Origin: Henckelia pumila
Lineage: Eukaryota; Streptophyta; Magnoliopsida; Lamiales; Gesneriaceae
Assembly (NCBI RefSeq): GCF_033568475.1
Contig: NC_133120.1
Coordinates: forward strand, 89,670,151 to 89,734,150
Reading direction: 5' to 3'
Length of the DNA: 64,000 nt
The stretch's first letter is position 1; every line of letters starts with the position of its first letter. A program made the position numbers and the translations under genes. A model generated the notes under the pieces. That model saw only the letters and a list, made by a program, of their open reading frames with translations, was not told the origin of the DNA and ran no database searches. Positions 1 through 14,239 of the stretch are shown here, piece after piece.

Positions 1-708
1 CAACTGAAACGACCCTAACTCTCTAATAAATAAATATGCGGAAAATTTTTTTTTTTTTATACTACTAAATAAATATAAGTACATATATGCCCATACATAT
101 ATGCACCAAATAAAAATACTAAAAATAAATTCATGACTAAATAAATAAACAATTTAAATACTTAAATAAAAATGCATTCTTTAAAATAATTAAACAACTG
201 AGTCAACCCTAGAATTAAAAATATACTGCATAAATAAAATAAATAGCAATGTGCATGCACTAAAAATATTTAATGAAATATTTCCATAAACCTCAACCAC
301 TAAAAATAATAAAAGGTTTCATGACACTCAAGCACGGTGACTCAGAAGCTGTCACGGTCACGGGGCTACTGCAGCACAGCTCATAGATCCTCACCACCGG
401 TAGGAGTAACCTGCTCCTCTACGTACTCACCTGCACCATATCAGTGTAGTGAGCCTAGAGGCCCAACATGCATACTAACAAGGGTTTAAAATAATTTAAA
501 TCAATTTACTACTAATACATACGTATGCATGAATGAGCATGCTTAAAAATTAATAACATAAATTTCATAAATAAACATACATAATATCATACATACATAA
601 GTTGTTGAGCATTTGTTTTCTGAACATCGTATGGTCCTATCCGTAAGTGTGACCCATAGTGCGACTGATCAGTCTAGGAAACCATCGTACGAGGCTGGTG
701 GCGAACCA

Positions 709-774
709 CCCATACATAAATGGCAGAAAACTGCCCATACATAAATGGCAGAAACTGCCCATACATAAATGGCC
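709..774. repeat. Three-copy 24/25-bp tandem repeat inside the LTR
   Basis: The unit begins CCCATACATAAATGGCAGAA. It occurs at 709-733, 734-757 and, truncated, 758-774. Copies 1 and 2 differ by one A. Confidence 0.9.
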
Positions 775-1471
775 ACACTACTTCAATTTCCACCTAAAAT
801 ATTTTATTTGCTCAACCATAGAAATTCAATCATAGCATAAAATTTATTTCATGAATGCATGTACTTAAATACATTGTGTCCTTCATATATATTTAATTTA
901 ATTTTCTTACTAACATATATATATTAAAATAACTTAAATGCATAAAAATAATTAAATATATAATCAGGACACATGAAATTTTCTCATGGATGGTTCTGGA
1001 CTGCTGGCCCTAACACTAAAGCCCATTAACTTAAATCTGGCCCATTAACATACTTAAGCCCAACAATTATTCTAAGCCCAATTAAATTAATTAAGCCCAT
1101 TAATATTTTTGCTAAGCCCAATAACACTTAAACTGGCCCAATGGGCCCAAAAACCCATAGACTGGCCCAATAACTTTTATGGGCTCAAAAACCCATAAAA
1201 TTAATGGACTAACTTAATTAAAATTTTAAAATTTCAAATAAAATTATTTGGGAGTCCAAATAATTTTATTTCAATTTATTTGACTCAAAAACACATAATT
1301 TCGTAAAATACTTTAAAAATAAAATACTCGAGCCCGGCTCACCAAACTCGGACCCGGACTCACTAACCCGACCCACTACCTAACCGACCCGACCCGGACC
1401 ACCCAGACCCGACCCAGACCCCCAACCTAGCCCAACCCGATCCCCCCTCTCCCATAGTCTCTCGGCCGTGA

Positions 1472-1559
1472 GCAGCAGGCCCTCTTGGCCTGCTGCCGGC
1501 CGGCTCCGGCCGCCCCTGGCCGGAGCGCCGCCGCCCGGACGTAGCCCACGTCCGGGCGG
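1472..1559. repeat. Cluster of three perfect GC-rich hairpins
   Basis: Three consecutive stem-loops with no mismatch: 1472-1481 with 1487-1496 (10-bp stem, 5-nt loop), 1503-1511 with 1518-1526 (9-bp stem, 6-nt loop), and 1531-1542 with 1548-1559 (12-bp stem, 5-nt loop). They lie in a GC-rich island inside an otherwise AT-rich LTR. Confidence 0.85.
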
Positions 1560-2752
1560 ACCTAACCTGTGCCCAGCCCCAGCCCCAGCCCCATGCACGA
1601 CTGCACGTCGAACCCGAAGCCACTTCATCCCAAACCCTAACCTGCATCCTTCTCGGCCGCATGACTGAACCTACTACCCTGGGCTCGTTTGGCTCGAGCT
1701 CTTCGAGCCACACGAGTCCAGGCCGACCACATACCCCTTAGGACCCTGACCAGCCGCCCTGTCATCCATGGTGAACCAAAAACGTGGCCATGATTCAAGA
1801 AACAAAGGAAGATAATGCATAAACAAGCAACCTGTAACAATTCCCTGTAGTTTCAAGAAATTTTCTGATGCATAACACTACACACACGAATAATAACTGA
1901 TATGGTACGAAAATATGCGAAGGAATCATGCCTTTCACCGTAGATGACGAGAAAACACGAGCGTGGGGCGGTTCCGGGACGACGGGACGCAAATACGGGA
2001 CTTTTGGAGCTTCACGATCCTTGGCTATGGCTTCCTGGGTTTGCTGGGTCGAGAGGATGAAGAAAGTGAGTGGGGGTGGCGGCTGAAATTGAGAGTGACG
2101 TGAGGTTTTTGGGTGGGGTTGGGTAGATTTAGGTTTTATTTTAATAGAAATAGGGTAATTAATTATATAATTAAGGATATAATATATATATAAAATATAA
2201 CTCAACTAAAACTCTAAAAGAAACCTAAAAAAAATCTGAAACATAAAATAAATCTCGAAATATTAATTTAGGGGAATTTTAAAAATACCAAAAAGTCAAT
2301 ATTTTGACAAATTTTGGATAAAAATGACCCCTAAAATTAAATAAAATTAAATACTTAAAATTTTGGGATAATAAAACTCAAAATAATAATTTAAGGCTCT
2401 AAAAAGACTCATAAAATAATTTGGATGGAAAGTTGTCATCTCGTCCGTCCACGGTCCCGTCTACGCGATTAAATAATAAAAATACTAAAAATCATAAAAA
2501 TCACTAATTATGGGTTAAATGCTTAAAAAATAAATTAAATCATGCATAAATAATTCACATAATTATTTAACCCATAAATCATAAATTTAAATAATTAAAT
2601 ATCCTAATTATGCAGGCGGATTTAAGTAATTAAAAATACCGGGTGTTACATAGAAAGACATGAAATTATAGATTTTTAGTTTCAATGTTGAAATTTAGAT
2701 GTAACTTAGTATAATACTTCATATTTTATTTATCATATATTCAAATATATAG

Positions 2753-5714
2753 GTTTGACATCTAAGATCACATCCAGCATTAACCGACATTTTGAAAATA
2801 CGATTCAAGACCAAACTGATTTTATGGATGAAGAATATGATCAAGGTAAATTATAAGAAGAATGTAATAATTTGTTTCACTATATGTATTCAAGAATTTA
2901 TTTTCCTTTGTCTATCTAGATGTTGATAGTGAAAGTGAATCTAATGATGCTGAGAAAAAGATTAGAGGCCCTACATTTATGAAAGAAATTTGGGGTCGAC
3001 CTAGTACGCTTCCACGCATTAAGATTCGATGTGATGATATGGGGCGTCCTATAGGATCAAGAAGAAATAAATTTACTGACTTTTTGGGTACTTTGGCAAG
3101 AAATGGTAAATATTGTCCGATCGACGTGGAAGGTTGGCATAAAATGCCATTAGATATTAAGAAAAAAATGTTAGATGTAATAAAGGTAATTGAAATGTTA
3201 TTGCATAATTTAATTATTACTTTAATTTCTATTATAAGCTAAATTGTTTGGATATCTTCACAGGAAAAGTACGATCTTCCTCCTGGAACAGAGAGTTGGA
3301 CACTCAATTCAATAGCAAAAAAATGGAGAAACTGGAAGTCAGAACTAAAAAAAAAAGTATTATGATCCTGAGTTGCCAATACAAGTTCTTTTGCAAAAAA
3401 GAGATCAAAGAGCCTTTGCTGAACAATATGTGAAACTAGTTGCTCACTGGAACACAGAAAAATCAAAGGTATGTATTAATTTATTTGTGTAAAATGAACT
3501 TAGCAAAGTTAATTGATACATATTATGATGAGATATTGCGTTTAAAATTTAAATGTTTTCCTCTGTCATTAACGTTGAGGCCAAAAGATTGTGAAAATGG
3601 GTGTTTTATTGTTGCAGTTCCTGCATGAGTATCAAAAGAATGTATTATTTAGAAAAATTTTCATATATTTTTTGTTTTTTTGTATGAATTTTAATTTAAT
3701 GTATTAGGAGAGAAGTGAAAAAAATAAAATTGCTCGAAAGCAAAAGATAATGAATCAGACAACTGGAAGAAGATCTTTCGCTCAAATGAAACAAAAATTG
3801 GTAATTTCTCTTCTCAATTTATTTTAGTTTTTCATGCATTAGAATGTATAAATTGATAACCTATTGTAATTTTAGAGAAAAAAAAATGGGCGGCTTCCAT
3901 CACGAGTTGAATTATTTCATGCCTGCTTCACTCATGCCAGTGGAAGTCCCTCGAGCAATATTGTGGCAGAAAAATTGGTAAGTTTCATTATAAATTTAAA
4001 GTACATTAATTTCAAATATATTTGTTTCATCATCATTTTGTATAAATTTTGGTTTGAATTTTTGGTATAGGCTGCAATGAAAGAACTGGAAAATCAACTT
4101 CATGAAGATGAGGATGATCAGATAGGTCAAAATGACATTTTTGCTCAGATCATGGGACCAGATAGACCTGGCCGAGTGCGTATGCTTGGTGATGGTGTTA
4201 AAACAACTGATTTATGGGGAGAAGTTCCAAGTCGTAGTACATGCAACCGAATAGTGATGGAGCAAAAGACACTGTTAGAAAAAATGGATGAGCAAATTAG
4301 AAAGCAAGGTCAACACATTGCAATGTTAGAATCAAAGTTTTTGAGTCAACCAAACAAGGACCTTGGTTCAAACTACAACAATATGCAGCATACACCATCA
4401 TCTAGCAGTCCATTACTTTCTGATCCAGCTAGTTTATCTTTGAGGGTAAAGTATTTTTCAATTTTTTGCTTTATGAATTTCGGGTTAAGAACATCAGTTA
4501 AATGCATAAATGATTTTCATTTTTTTGATCAATTGAATGCTCTTGCGCTTTGCCTGCTATGTTTTTTTCTAGATTTTCATTTTCTTGAGGTGCCTGCCTA
4601 TGCTTGTTCTATGCATAAATGATTTTCATTTCTTTGATCAATTGAATGCTCTTGCGCTTTGCCTGCTATGTTTTTTCCTAGATTTTTATTTTCTTGAGGT
4701 GCCTGCCTATGTTCTTGTTCTATGCATAAATAATTTTCATTTCTTTGATCAATTGAATGCTCTTGCGCTTTGCCTGCTATGTTTTTTTCTAGATTTTTGT
4801 TTGCTTGAGGTGCCTGCCTATGTTCTTGTTCTATCTACTAAATTTTGACATCATGTCTAAATTCTGTAATGTCTAACTTTTTACCAACTTGGTCCCAATT
4901 CATTTAACACAATCCATGCATCAACCCATGTATTGTGTAAATTCTGTAATGTCCAAAGTTGGTAAAAAGTTGGTATTAATATTTGATCATGTTTCAATAA
5001 AATTCTGTAATGTCCAACGTTTCCTATCTTTCTAGGCCTTGTGCCTCCAGTGTAGACATTATATATGGGCTGGTTGTTTTGGCCCATGGGTGGACTTGAC
5101 TAATCTGCTATGTACAGCCTCTTCTTCTCAACAAAAAGTTTATTGTAAATTTGATGGGAACATGCTGATTTCTTTGGCATTAGTGTGGAATATTTGTTTT
5201 TGTATTGGCAGCCAATCAGTTAACCCTGCAAATAATATTTGTTTAGAATTTGTTGGGAGTATGCCGATTAATTTGACCCTTCTTCCTTGTTATTCATTCA
5301 CTGTACCATATTATTTGTCTTCATCAAATTCCTTCTTTTGCATTTTCATGTAGATTGGATGTTCTGTCTCGTTACAAAGTCTATTTGATTCGACGAAAAT
5401 TGTGGCAAAAGGAGTTGTTCGTGGCATGGATGCTAATATTGAAGTTGGGAGACAGATGCTAGGACCAAATTGGTGTGAAATACAAGTTTTAGTTGTCTTA
5501 GAAAAGGAAGAGAGTTTGATTAGGCCATATGATCTTTTACAGAATTTTGGAGATGCGTTTGGAGGAATGATAGCTTGGCCTTGTTATTTGGTATGATATT
5601 TGATTTTCAATTAACTATTTATTCTATATACTTGTCAATTGTCATGTTATTGTCTTTTTAAACCAATATCATTTGTATTTGCAGTTGAAAGTTAATCAAG
5701 AAGACTTCTATTAG
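2753..5714 (+). pseudogene. CACTA accessory transposase (TNPA-like, Transposase_24 family), one frameshift
   Basis: Exons inferred from splice sites: 2753-2845, 2920-3185, 3264-3468, 3708-3800, 3876-3977, 4071-4445, 5354-5590 and 5685-5714 (TAG). The first exons encode an acidic stretch, then the Transposase_24 signature (RGPTFMKEIWGRPS, DDMGRPIGSRR, WTLNSIAKKWRNWKS), then LPSRVELFHACFTHASG and NDIFAQIMGPDRPGRVR. A predicted coiled coil follows (LEKMDEQIRKQGQHIAMLESK). The last large exon encodes the conserved C-terminal block around VVRGMDANIEVGRQMLGPNW. In exon 3 a run of ten A at 3346-3355 has one base too many for the frame to continue. The 5' exons are absent, presumably beyond the inserted LTR. 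In this family the protein is thought to bind subterminal repeats rather than cut DNA. Family call is strong; function in this copy is doubtful. Confidence 0.75.
4503..4833. repeat. Three tandem copies of a 109-111-bp intron repeat
   Basis: Units start at 4503, 4612 and 4723, each beginning TGCATAAATGATTTTCATTT (third copy TAATTT). They are nearly identical and lie in the large intron between exons 4071-4445 and 5354-5590. The periodicity creates long but meaningless open frames on the plus strand. Confidence 0.9.
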
Positions 5715-6174
5715 TTGAATTTGGATAAATGTCAGCTTATCAGTGTCTCATTTGGTATGATATTCATTAGTTTGAATTTAAATTTCGATTTCTTTATTTA
5801 TGTGAATATTTTATACATTATATTATATTTAAACAAATATATGAATTTTTATTATAGGTGACAATTTTTGGATTTCGTTTAAGATGGGATGGTTGAAGAT
5901 GCAGTACAAGTTTGCAGATATTTTTCTTGAGACTTGGTTTTTTTATTTGTTCTTAAACTGAATATTAGGTACGTTGGTGTGAATATTTTTGGATATTTTT
6001 TGAGGTGACAAATTTGTCATTAATATTGCACATTATTGATTAATGCAAGATGAATGTCAAATATTGATTAGTCATTTTGATTTTTATTTTAAAAATTTTA
6101 TTTGTATTTATGTTCATTTGTTAAATGCGTGAATTATATAATAAAAATCTTGGAATTGGACGGTATTATAATAT

Positions 6175-6930
6175 GACAATTCTTTGTGTCACAATAACGT
6201 ATAAAATCATGTATATAAAAATATAATAATAGAACTCATATGATGACATTTTAAATTAAAAGTCATTATAAATACCTATTTATGACAAAGTTTAATGTCT
6301 ATATAGATAAGTATAAATGACATTTATACGTGTCACTATAAATTACATAACGAAACATTTTTAATTGACCTTATAAACTATCTTTAATGACATTTTTTAT
6401 TGTCATTATAAATGAAATACATGGCACTTGTAAGTGTCTTTATAAATGATTTTAAAGGGCACATAAACTTGTCATTATTACCATTATAACAAGACAATTA
6501 TAAGTGTCATTAAAATATGGGTTTTCGTGGCACTTGTAAGTGTCTTTATAAATGATTTTAAAGGGCATATAAACTTGTCATTATTACCATTATAACAAGA
6601 CAAATATAAGTGTCATTAAAAGATGGGTTTTCCTGACACTTGTAAGTGTCTTTATAAATGATTTTAAAGGAGACATAAACATGTCATTATTACCAATATA
6701 ACAAGACAAATATAAGTATCATTAAAAGATGAATTATCCTGACATGTCAAATTGTCATTATATTATTTTTTTTAGGACACCTATGAAGTTGACATTAATA
6801 TCATATAATGACATTACATAATGTCAGCAAGGCTAAGACGACATTAGAATAGAGGACATCTTTTGGAGATGTCACTAAAACTTTAATGTCACTAAAAGTG
6901 GAATATAATGACATTTCTCAATGTCACTAT
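6175..6930. repeat. CACTA subterminal repeat array with a three-copy 106-bp tandem block
   Basis: The motif TGTCATTA and its complement TAATGACA, with variants such as AAGTGTCTTTATAAATG, recur many times in both orientations over about 750 bp up to the terminal repeat. Within it a 106-bp unit starts at 6425, 6531 and 6637, each beginning CACTTGTAAGTGTCTTTATA. In En/Spm elements such subterminal arrays are the binding platform of the TNPA-type protein, which this element also encodes. Confidence 0.8.
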
Positions 6931-6950
6931 AGCCTTTTTTTCTTGTAGTG
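6931..6950 (-). repeat. CACTA terminal inverted repeat (right end)
   Basis: Reverse complement reads CACTACAAGAAAAAAAGGCT. The next three bases outside, AAT, fit a 3-bp target duplication whose partner is off-window. The same AAT is uninterrupted in the parental sequence near 21956. Confidence 0.8.
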
Positions 6951-7657
6951 AATGAATTCCAAGTGCCATTTTGGGAGTCAAACTGATAATCAACCTGCAC
7001 AAATGTAAATAGATGCTGAGACCTTTCAGGCATATCCAGCATGTATTACCTTTTTTTAATATATAAGAAATTCCATGTTATTATTATGTATAGAAATATG
7101 GAAGATAATTACAAGTGTGAACTATCCAGCATGTGTTACTATCTTATCTTAGGGGGAAAAAAAAAAAAAAAAAAGAAGACAAACGAAAAAGAAAAACATT
7201 CCTCGATGCCAACAGTAATGTTAATATTGATTACCGAGAAACAAGGAGAAAAAATCACAAGATTCAGCAACACTTCATGAACTTAATATTAAGGATACAC
7301 CTACTATGATTTCACAGCAACAAAAATGATTTCAGTGCCTGAAGATATTTAAAAAATAAACATGAAGCTGAGCTGGCTACGAACGTTTTGGAAGCTTTAG
7401 ATGTTATTTGTTTATGATCTTCTACAAATTTTTATTTCAGGAGTTGCTATTGTGAATATCTGTCTGCCTAAACCTTTTCTCAAGAACTTTTTCCTCGATT
7501 TTTCCAAAACACTGTATAACTGCACACACCAAATCTATAAATAAACTAATTTCTCACCAATTCTTTTTTGTCTCCATTTTTCCAACAATTAAAGGACAAG
7601 ACATGACGCAAATCCATTACCAATCATATCAACTTCTCAAAAAAACTAAAATTAAAA
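6951..7657. repeat. Duplicated fragment of the MORC gene (partial exon plus intron)
   Basis: This stretch matches 21956-22663 in the same orientation with only scattered substitutions and homopolymer-length changes. The original covers part of MORC coding exon 8 (encoding the VDYQFDSQNGTWNS region) and the intron that precedes it on the minus strand. The CACTA terminus cuts the copy on the left. On the right, homology stops at the same point where pararetroviral sequence begins here and a G-rich run begins in the original. It has no coding capacity of its own. Confidence 0.9.
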
Positions 7658-7671
7658 TATTTTAGATTTAG

Positions 7672-8760
7672 GTTGTTCAACAGCTAAAAGAAAGAAAATC
7701 AAAGATAGATCATTGGGCAAATGAACTATCAGTACAAATTCAATTAACACCATTATTAGATAAAAGTGAGAATATTCAAGTTTTAACTCATGAGATGATA
7801 AAAATGACATTGGTAGGAGCAGTAAGAACTTGGGCTGAAAACCTAGTAATTACTAATCTACCACAAGGAATGACAGGACATCGATATTTTGAGCTATTCG
7901 TTGATGCCCATTATCAAAAAATTTTAGGAGTATCTAATAATGATGCTAATCTGGTAGCTAAGAACATAGAACAAAATAAAGCAATTTTTATTCTAGATAA
8001 TATTAAATTATGCAATTTATGTTACTTAGAAGAATTTATTTGTGATTATGAAACAAACTATTATCAGTTAATAGATGCTGATAAAAAGAAACATTATAAA
8101 TTAAGTATCTTTAATAAGATACCTAATATACCAATAAACAGTAAAGATGAATTTTTAACTAGTCCTTATGTTAAAATTTTAGGAGGAGCTATTAAATTCA
8201 TCAAAGACATAATAACAAAGAAATGTCATGAAGTAAAACTAAATAAAAGAATCTCTAAATCCTACAAACAAAACAATAACCTTTGTTGTGATAAAATGGA
8301 ATTCACAGTAAAAGAGTATGGCTGTAAAACAAACAAGTCACACAAACATCTAAAAAGATATAAACAAACCAAAACTAATAAATCTATTAAACCTTTTAAT
8401 AGAAAATTCATTCCTTATAAGAAAAAGAAATTTAAAAAGAATTTCTTCAGAAAACCTTATAAAAGAAAATTTTATAAAAAATTTGATAACAAAAAACCAC
8501 CTTTCTCAAAGGGTAAAGAAAAGAATTGCGCATGTTGGTTGTGCAACGAAGAAGGACATTATGCGAATGAAAGTCCAAAACAAAACGAAAATAAAAATAA
8601 AGTTAAACTTCTTGAAGAAATATATACTATTGGATTCTATCCAGTAGAAACAATTGAATTTTCATCCGACGATGAAAATATTTATTATATTGATGAATCA
8701 AGTGAATCAGATTTTGAAACCGATTCCACATTTGATAATTCAAAAAATAATAATGATTAA
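7672..8760 (+). pseudogene. Endogenous pararetrovirus coat-protein fragment (Caulimoviridae)
   Basis: An open frame with no start codon until 7795 ends at 8760. Its first part resembles the conserved core of caulimovirid coat proteins. A very Lys-rich basic stretch follows (residues about 190-240 counted from 7795), then a zinc-knuckle motif and an acidic Ser/Asp/Glu-rich tail. This is the usual order in this family: basic arm, CCHC knuckle, acidic C-terminus. The knuckle reads C247, C250, H255, but the fourth ligand position (260) is Ser instead of Cys. Stops precede the frame at 7663 and 7669, and there is no neighbouring reverse transcriptase or movement protein. It is an old integrated fragment and not a working viral gene. 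The family call rests on motif order and composition. Confidence 0.7.
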
Positions 8761-9325
8761 AATAAAGACAAGGGCATTTTCGAAAAGACAAATATATGGA
8801 GTAAATTGAAACTTATGTTTGATTTAGGGAGTTATCTACAAGTTGCCCTTGATATATTCACAATATCTGCATCAAAAAATCTAATATTAATCTCCACATT
8901 ATACCTTATAATTAAATGCACAAGCACATACAGATCATAGGGTACGCTTGTATCCTTTTGGTTGGACGTACACTCGCGCACGCACACAAAAACACTTTTA
9001 ATTTGTATCCTTTTGGTAGGATAAATTGTCTCGTGGAGTTCCATATGAGGAGAGTTGGAAAGCATATATAACAAGGCTATCCCACGTTCTTTACACACTC
9101 ACAACGTGCAAACCCTCTGCCAAGTTATAATAATGTCTTAATTCCACCATTTTCACCACCTGATATCTAGCTCGTACACACAGAAGCTCTATTTGATCGG
9201 ATCTACTTTATGCTGTACCAATTAAATTAATGTTCCTTATTTATAAATTAATTTATGTAAATTGTATCTAATAATTGATGATATAGACATCGTTTGGTCC
9301 ATAATATGAGATGATAAATGATAAA

Positions 9326-9360
<35 letters not shown>

Positions 9361-10002
9361 TAGATAGATGATAATTCAATATATATATAAATAACATAAT
9401 GATAAACGTTTGGATAAAAATCATATATAGACTAATTTATCATTTTCGCACCGAACCGAAGGTAATATAATTTACTAATTAATATTCATTTCATTGATTA
9501 AAATAATCATATCAATAATAAGCTTTAAAGAAATTAATTGCTCACTACGTTAACTGTATTTAAAAATGGAACTCAGATTTTAAATAAATATTCCGAAATA
9601 CTGTCCAATTTCTTAACAATATTCCCTTTAAAATTGATAAAGGTGTTGAGTTTTGGATTTGGAATAAAGGTTATAAACAATTCCTATCTATTTTGACATT
9701 AAAAATAAACACTAGCTATATTTTCACCAAAATAAATTTCGAAATTATTTTATTTTTTTATTATATTAGTATTTCTTAACTGATTTATGGGACACTTCAA
9801 AACAGAAAACTAGAGCAAATAAGGACAACATCAACAAAACACTATCTTTAAAATGGTTGACCCGAAGAGGACCTTTCCACGAGTCATAAACCCATTGTTT
9901 CATGGACCCATGGAGAGGTTAACAACACACTATCATTTGAAAATGAAGAGGAACATAATAAGAGTTACAAGCTTTGTCAGCAGAAAGAGAAAAAACCCAA
10001 GC
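8761..10002. other. Intergenic, AT-rich, with a TA microsatellite
   Basis: No supported gene. A (TA)n run at about 9328-9358 passes into TAGA repeats. A short near-direct repeat (TTGTATCCTTTTGGT) occurs near 8948 and 9002. The right end is 3' flank of CDC48. Confidence 0.6.
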
Positions 10003-13939
<3,937 letters not shown>

Positions 13940-14239
13940 GTTTGCTGAAGGAGTACGAGGTTGCGTCAATTCATACGAGAGATAACGACTTGACTGCAGT
14001 AAGACATGTAGGGGCGATAGATATCTAAAACGTCATTTTTTTAATATTTAAATTTAAATAAGAATTTCATTTTATTTAAATAAAATAAAATTTGGGAGTT
14101 AAATTGGACTTGGGCTGAAATTTTGTTGCACATTCGGAGCCCAATAACTTGAGTAAACTTTCCCTCCTCTTTCCCGCCACCTTTACTTCAGCTTCCATTT
14201 TTGCAATTCACACCCTTCCTACCTTTGTCTGATAAAATT
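13940..14239. promoter_or_regulatory. Shared bidirectional promoter of CDC48 and dCMP deaminase
   Basis: The two start codons are divergent and 300 bp apart, so both 5' UTRs and both promoters must fit here. It holds TGGGCT at 14111-14116 and its complement AGCCCA at 14138-14143, the site II type motif common in promoters of housekeeping and proliferation genes. No clear TATA box is seen. The bidirectional reading is inferred from geometry. Confidence 0.6.

Larger units (their letters stand above)
1..2650 (-). mobile_element. Tekay/Del-type Ty3-gypsy LTR (solo or left-truncated)
   Basis: Read on the minus strand, the sequence begins at 2650 with TGTAACACCCGG, the hallmark start of plant Tekay/Del chromovirus LTRs. 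It runs to the window edge with no gag or pol, so it is a solo LTR or the end of an element that continues off the window. Internal marks include a short tandem repeat (709-774), a GC-rich hairpin cluster (1472-1559), many GCCCA motifs (1000-1200) and a GGTGCAGGTGAG stretch near 420-440, as in other Tekay LTRs. The right boundary lies about 100 bp upstream of an exon of the CACTA accessory gene, so the LTR appears inserted in one of that gene's introns. Open frames here on both strands look like chance frames. Family call from termini is fairly sure; element completeness is unknown. Confidence 0.7.
2651..6950. mobile_element. CACTA (En/Spm) DNA transposon, right-hand part
   Basis: The right end is well defined. 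Read inward from 6950 on the minus strand, the terminus is CACTACAAGAAAAAAAGGCT, the classic CACTA inverted-repeat start. A dense array of subterminal motifs lies immediately inside. The element carries a spliced Transposase_24-type accessory gene. No left terminus is visible, so it probably lies beyond the window start; the LTR at 1-2650 interrupts the element. The sequence outside 6950 is a MORC gene copy that continues cleanly in the intact MORC gene, which independently fixes the boundary. No DDE transposase (TNPD/TNP2) is visible here. Confidence 0.75.

Noticed and set aside
1795-2205. 136-codon open frame on minus inside the LTR
   Set aside because: Ends in an AT microsatellite translation (Tyr/Ile repeats) and lies wholly in LTR sequence.
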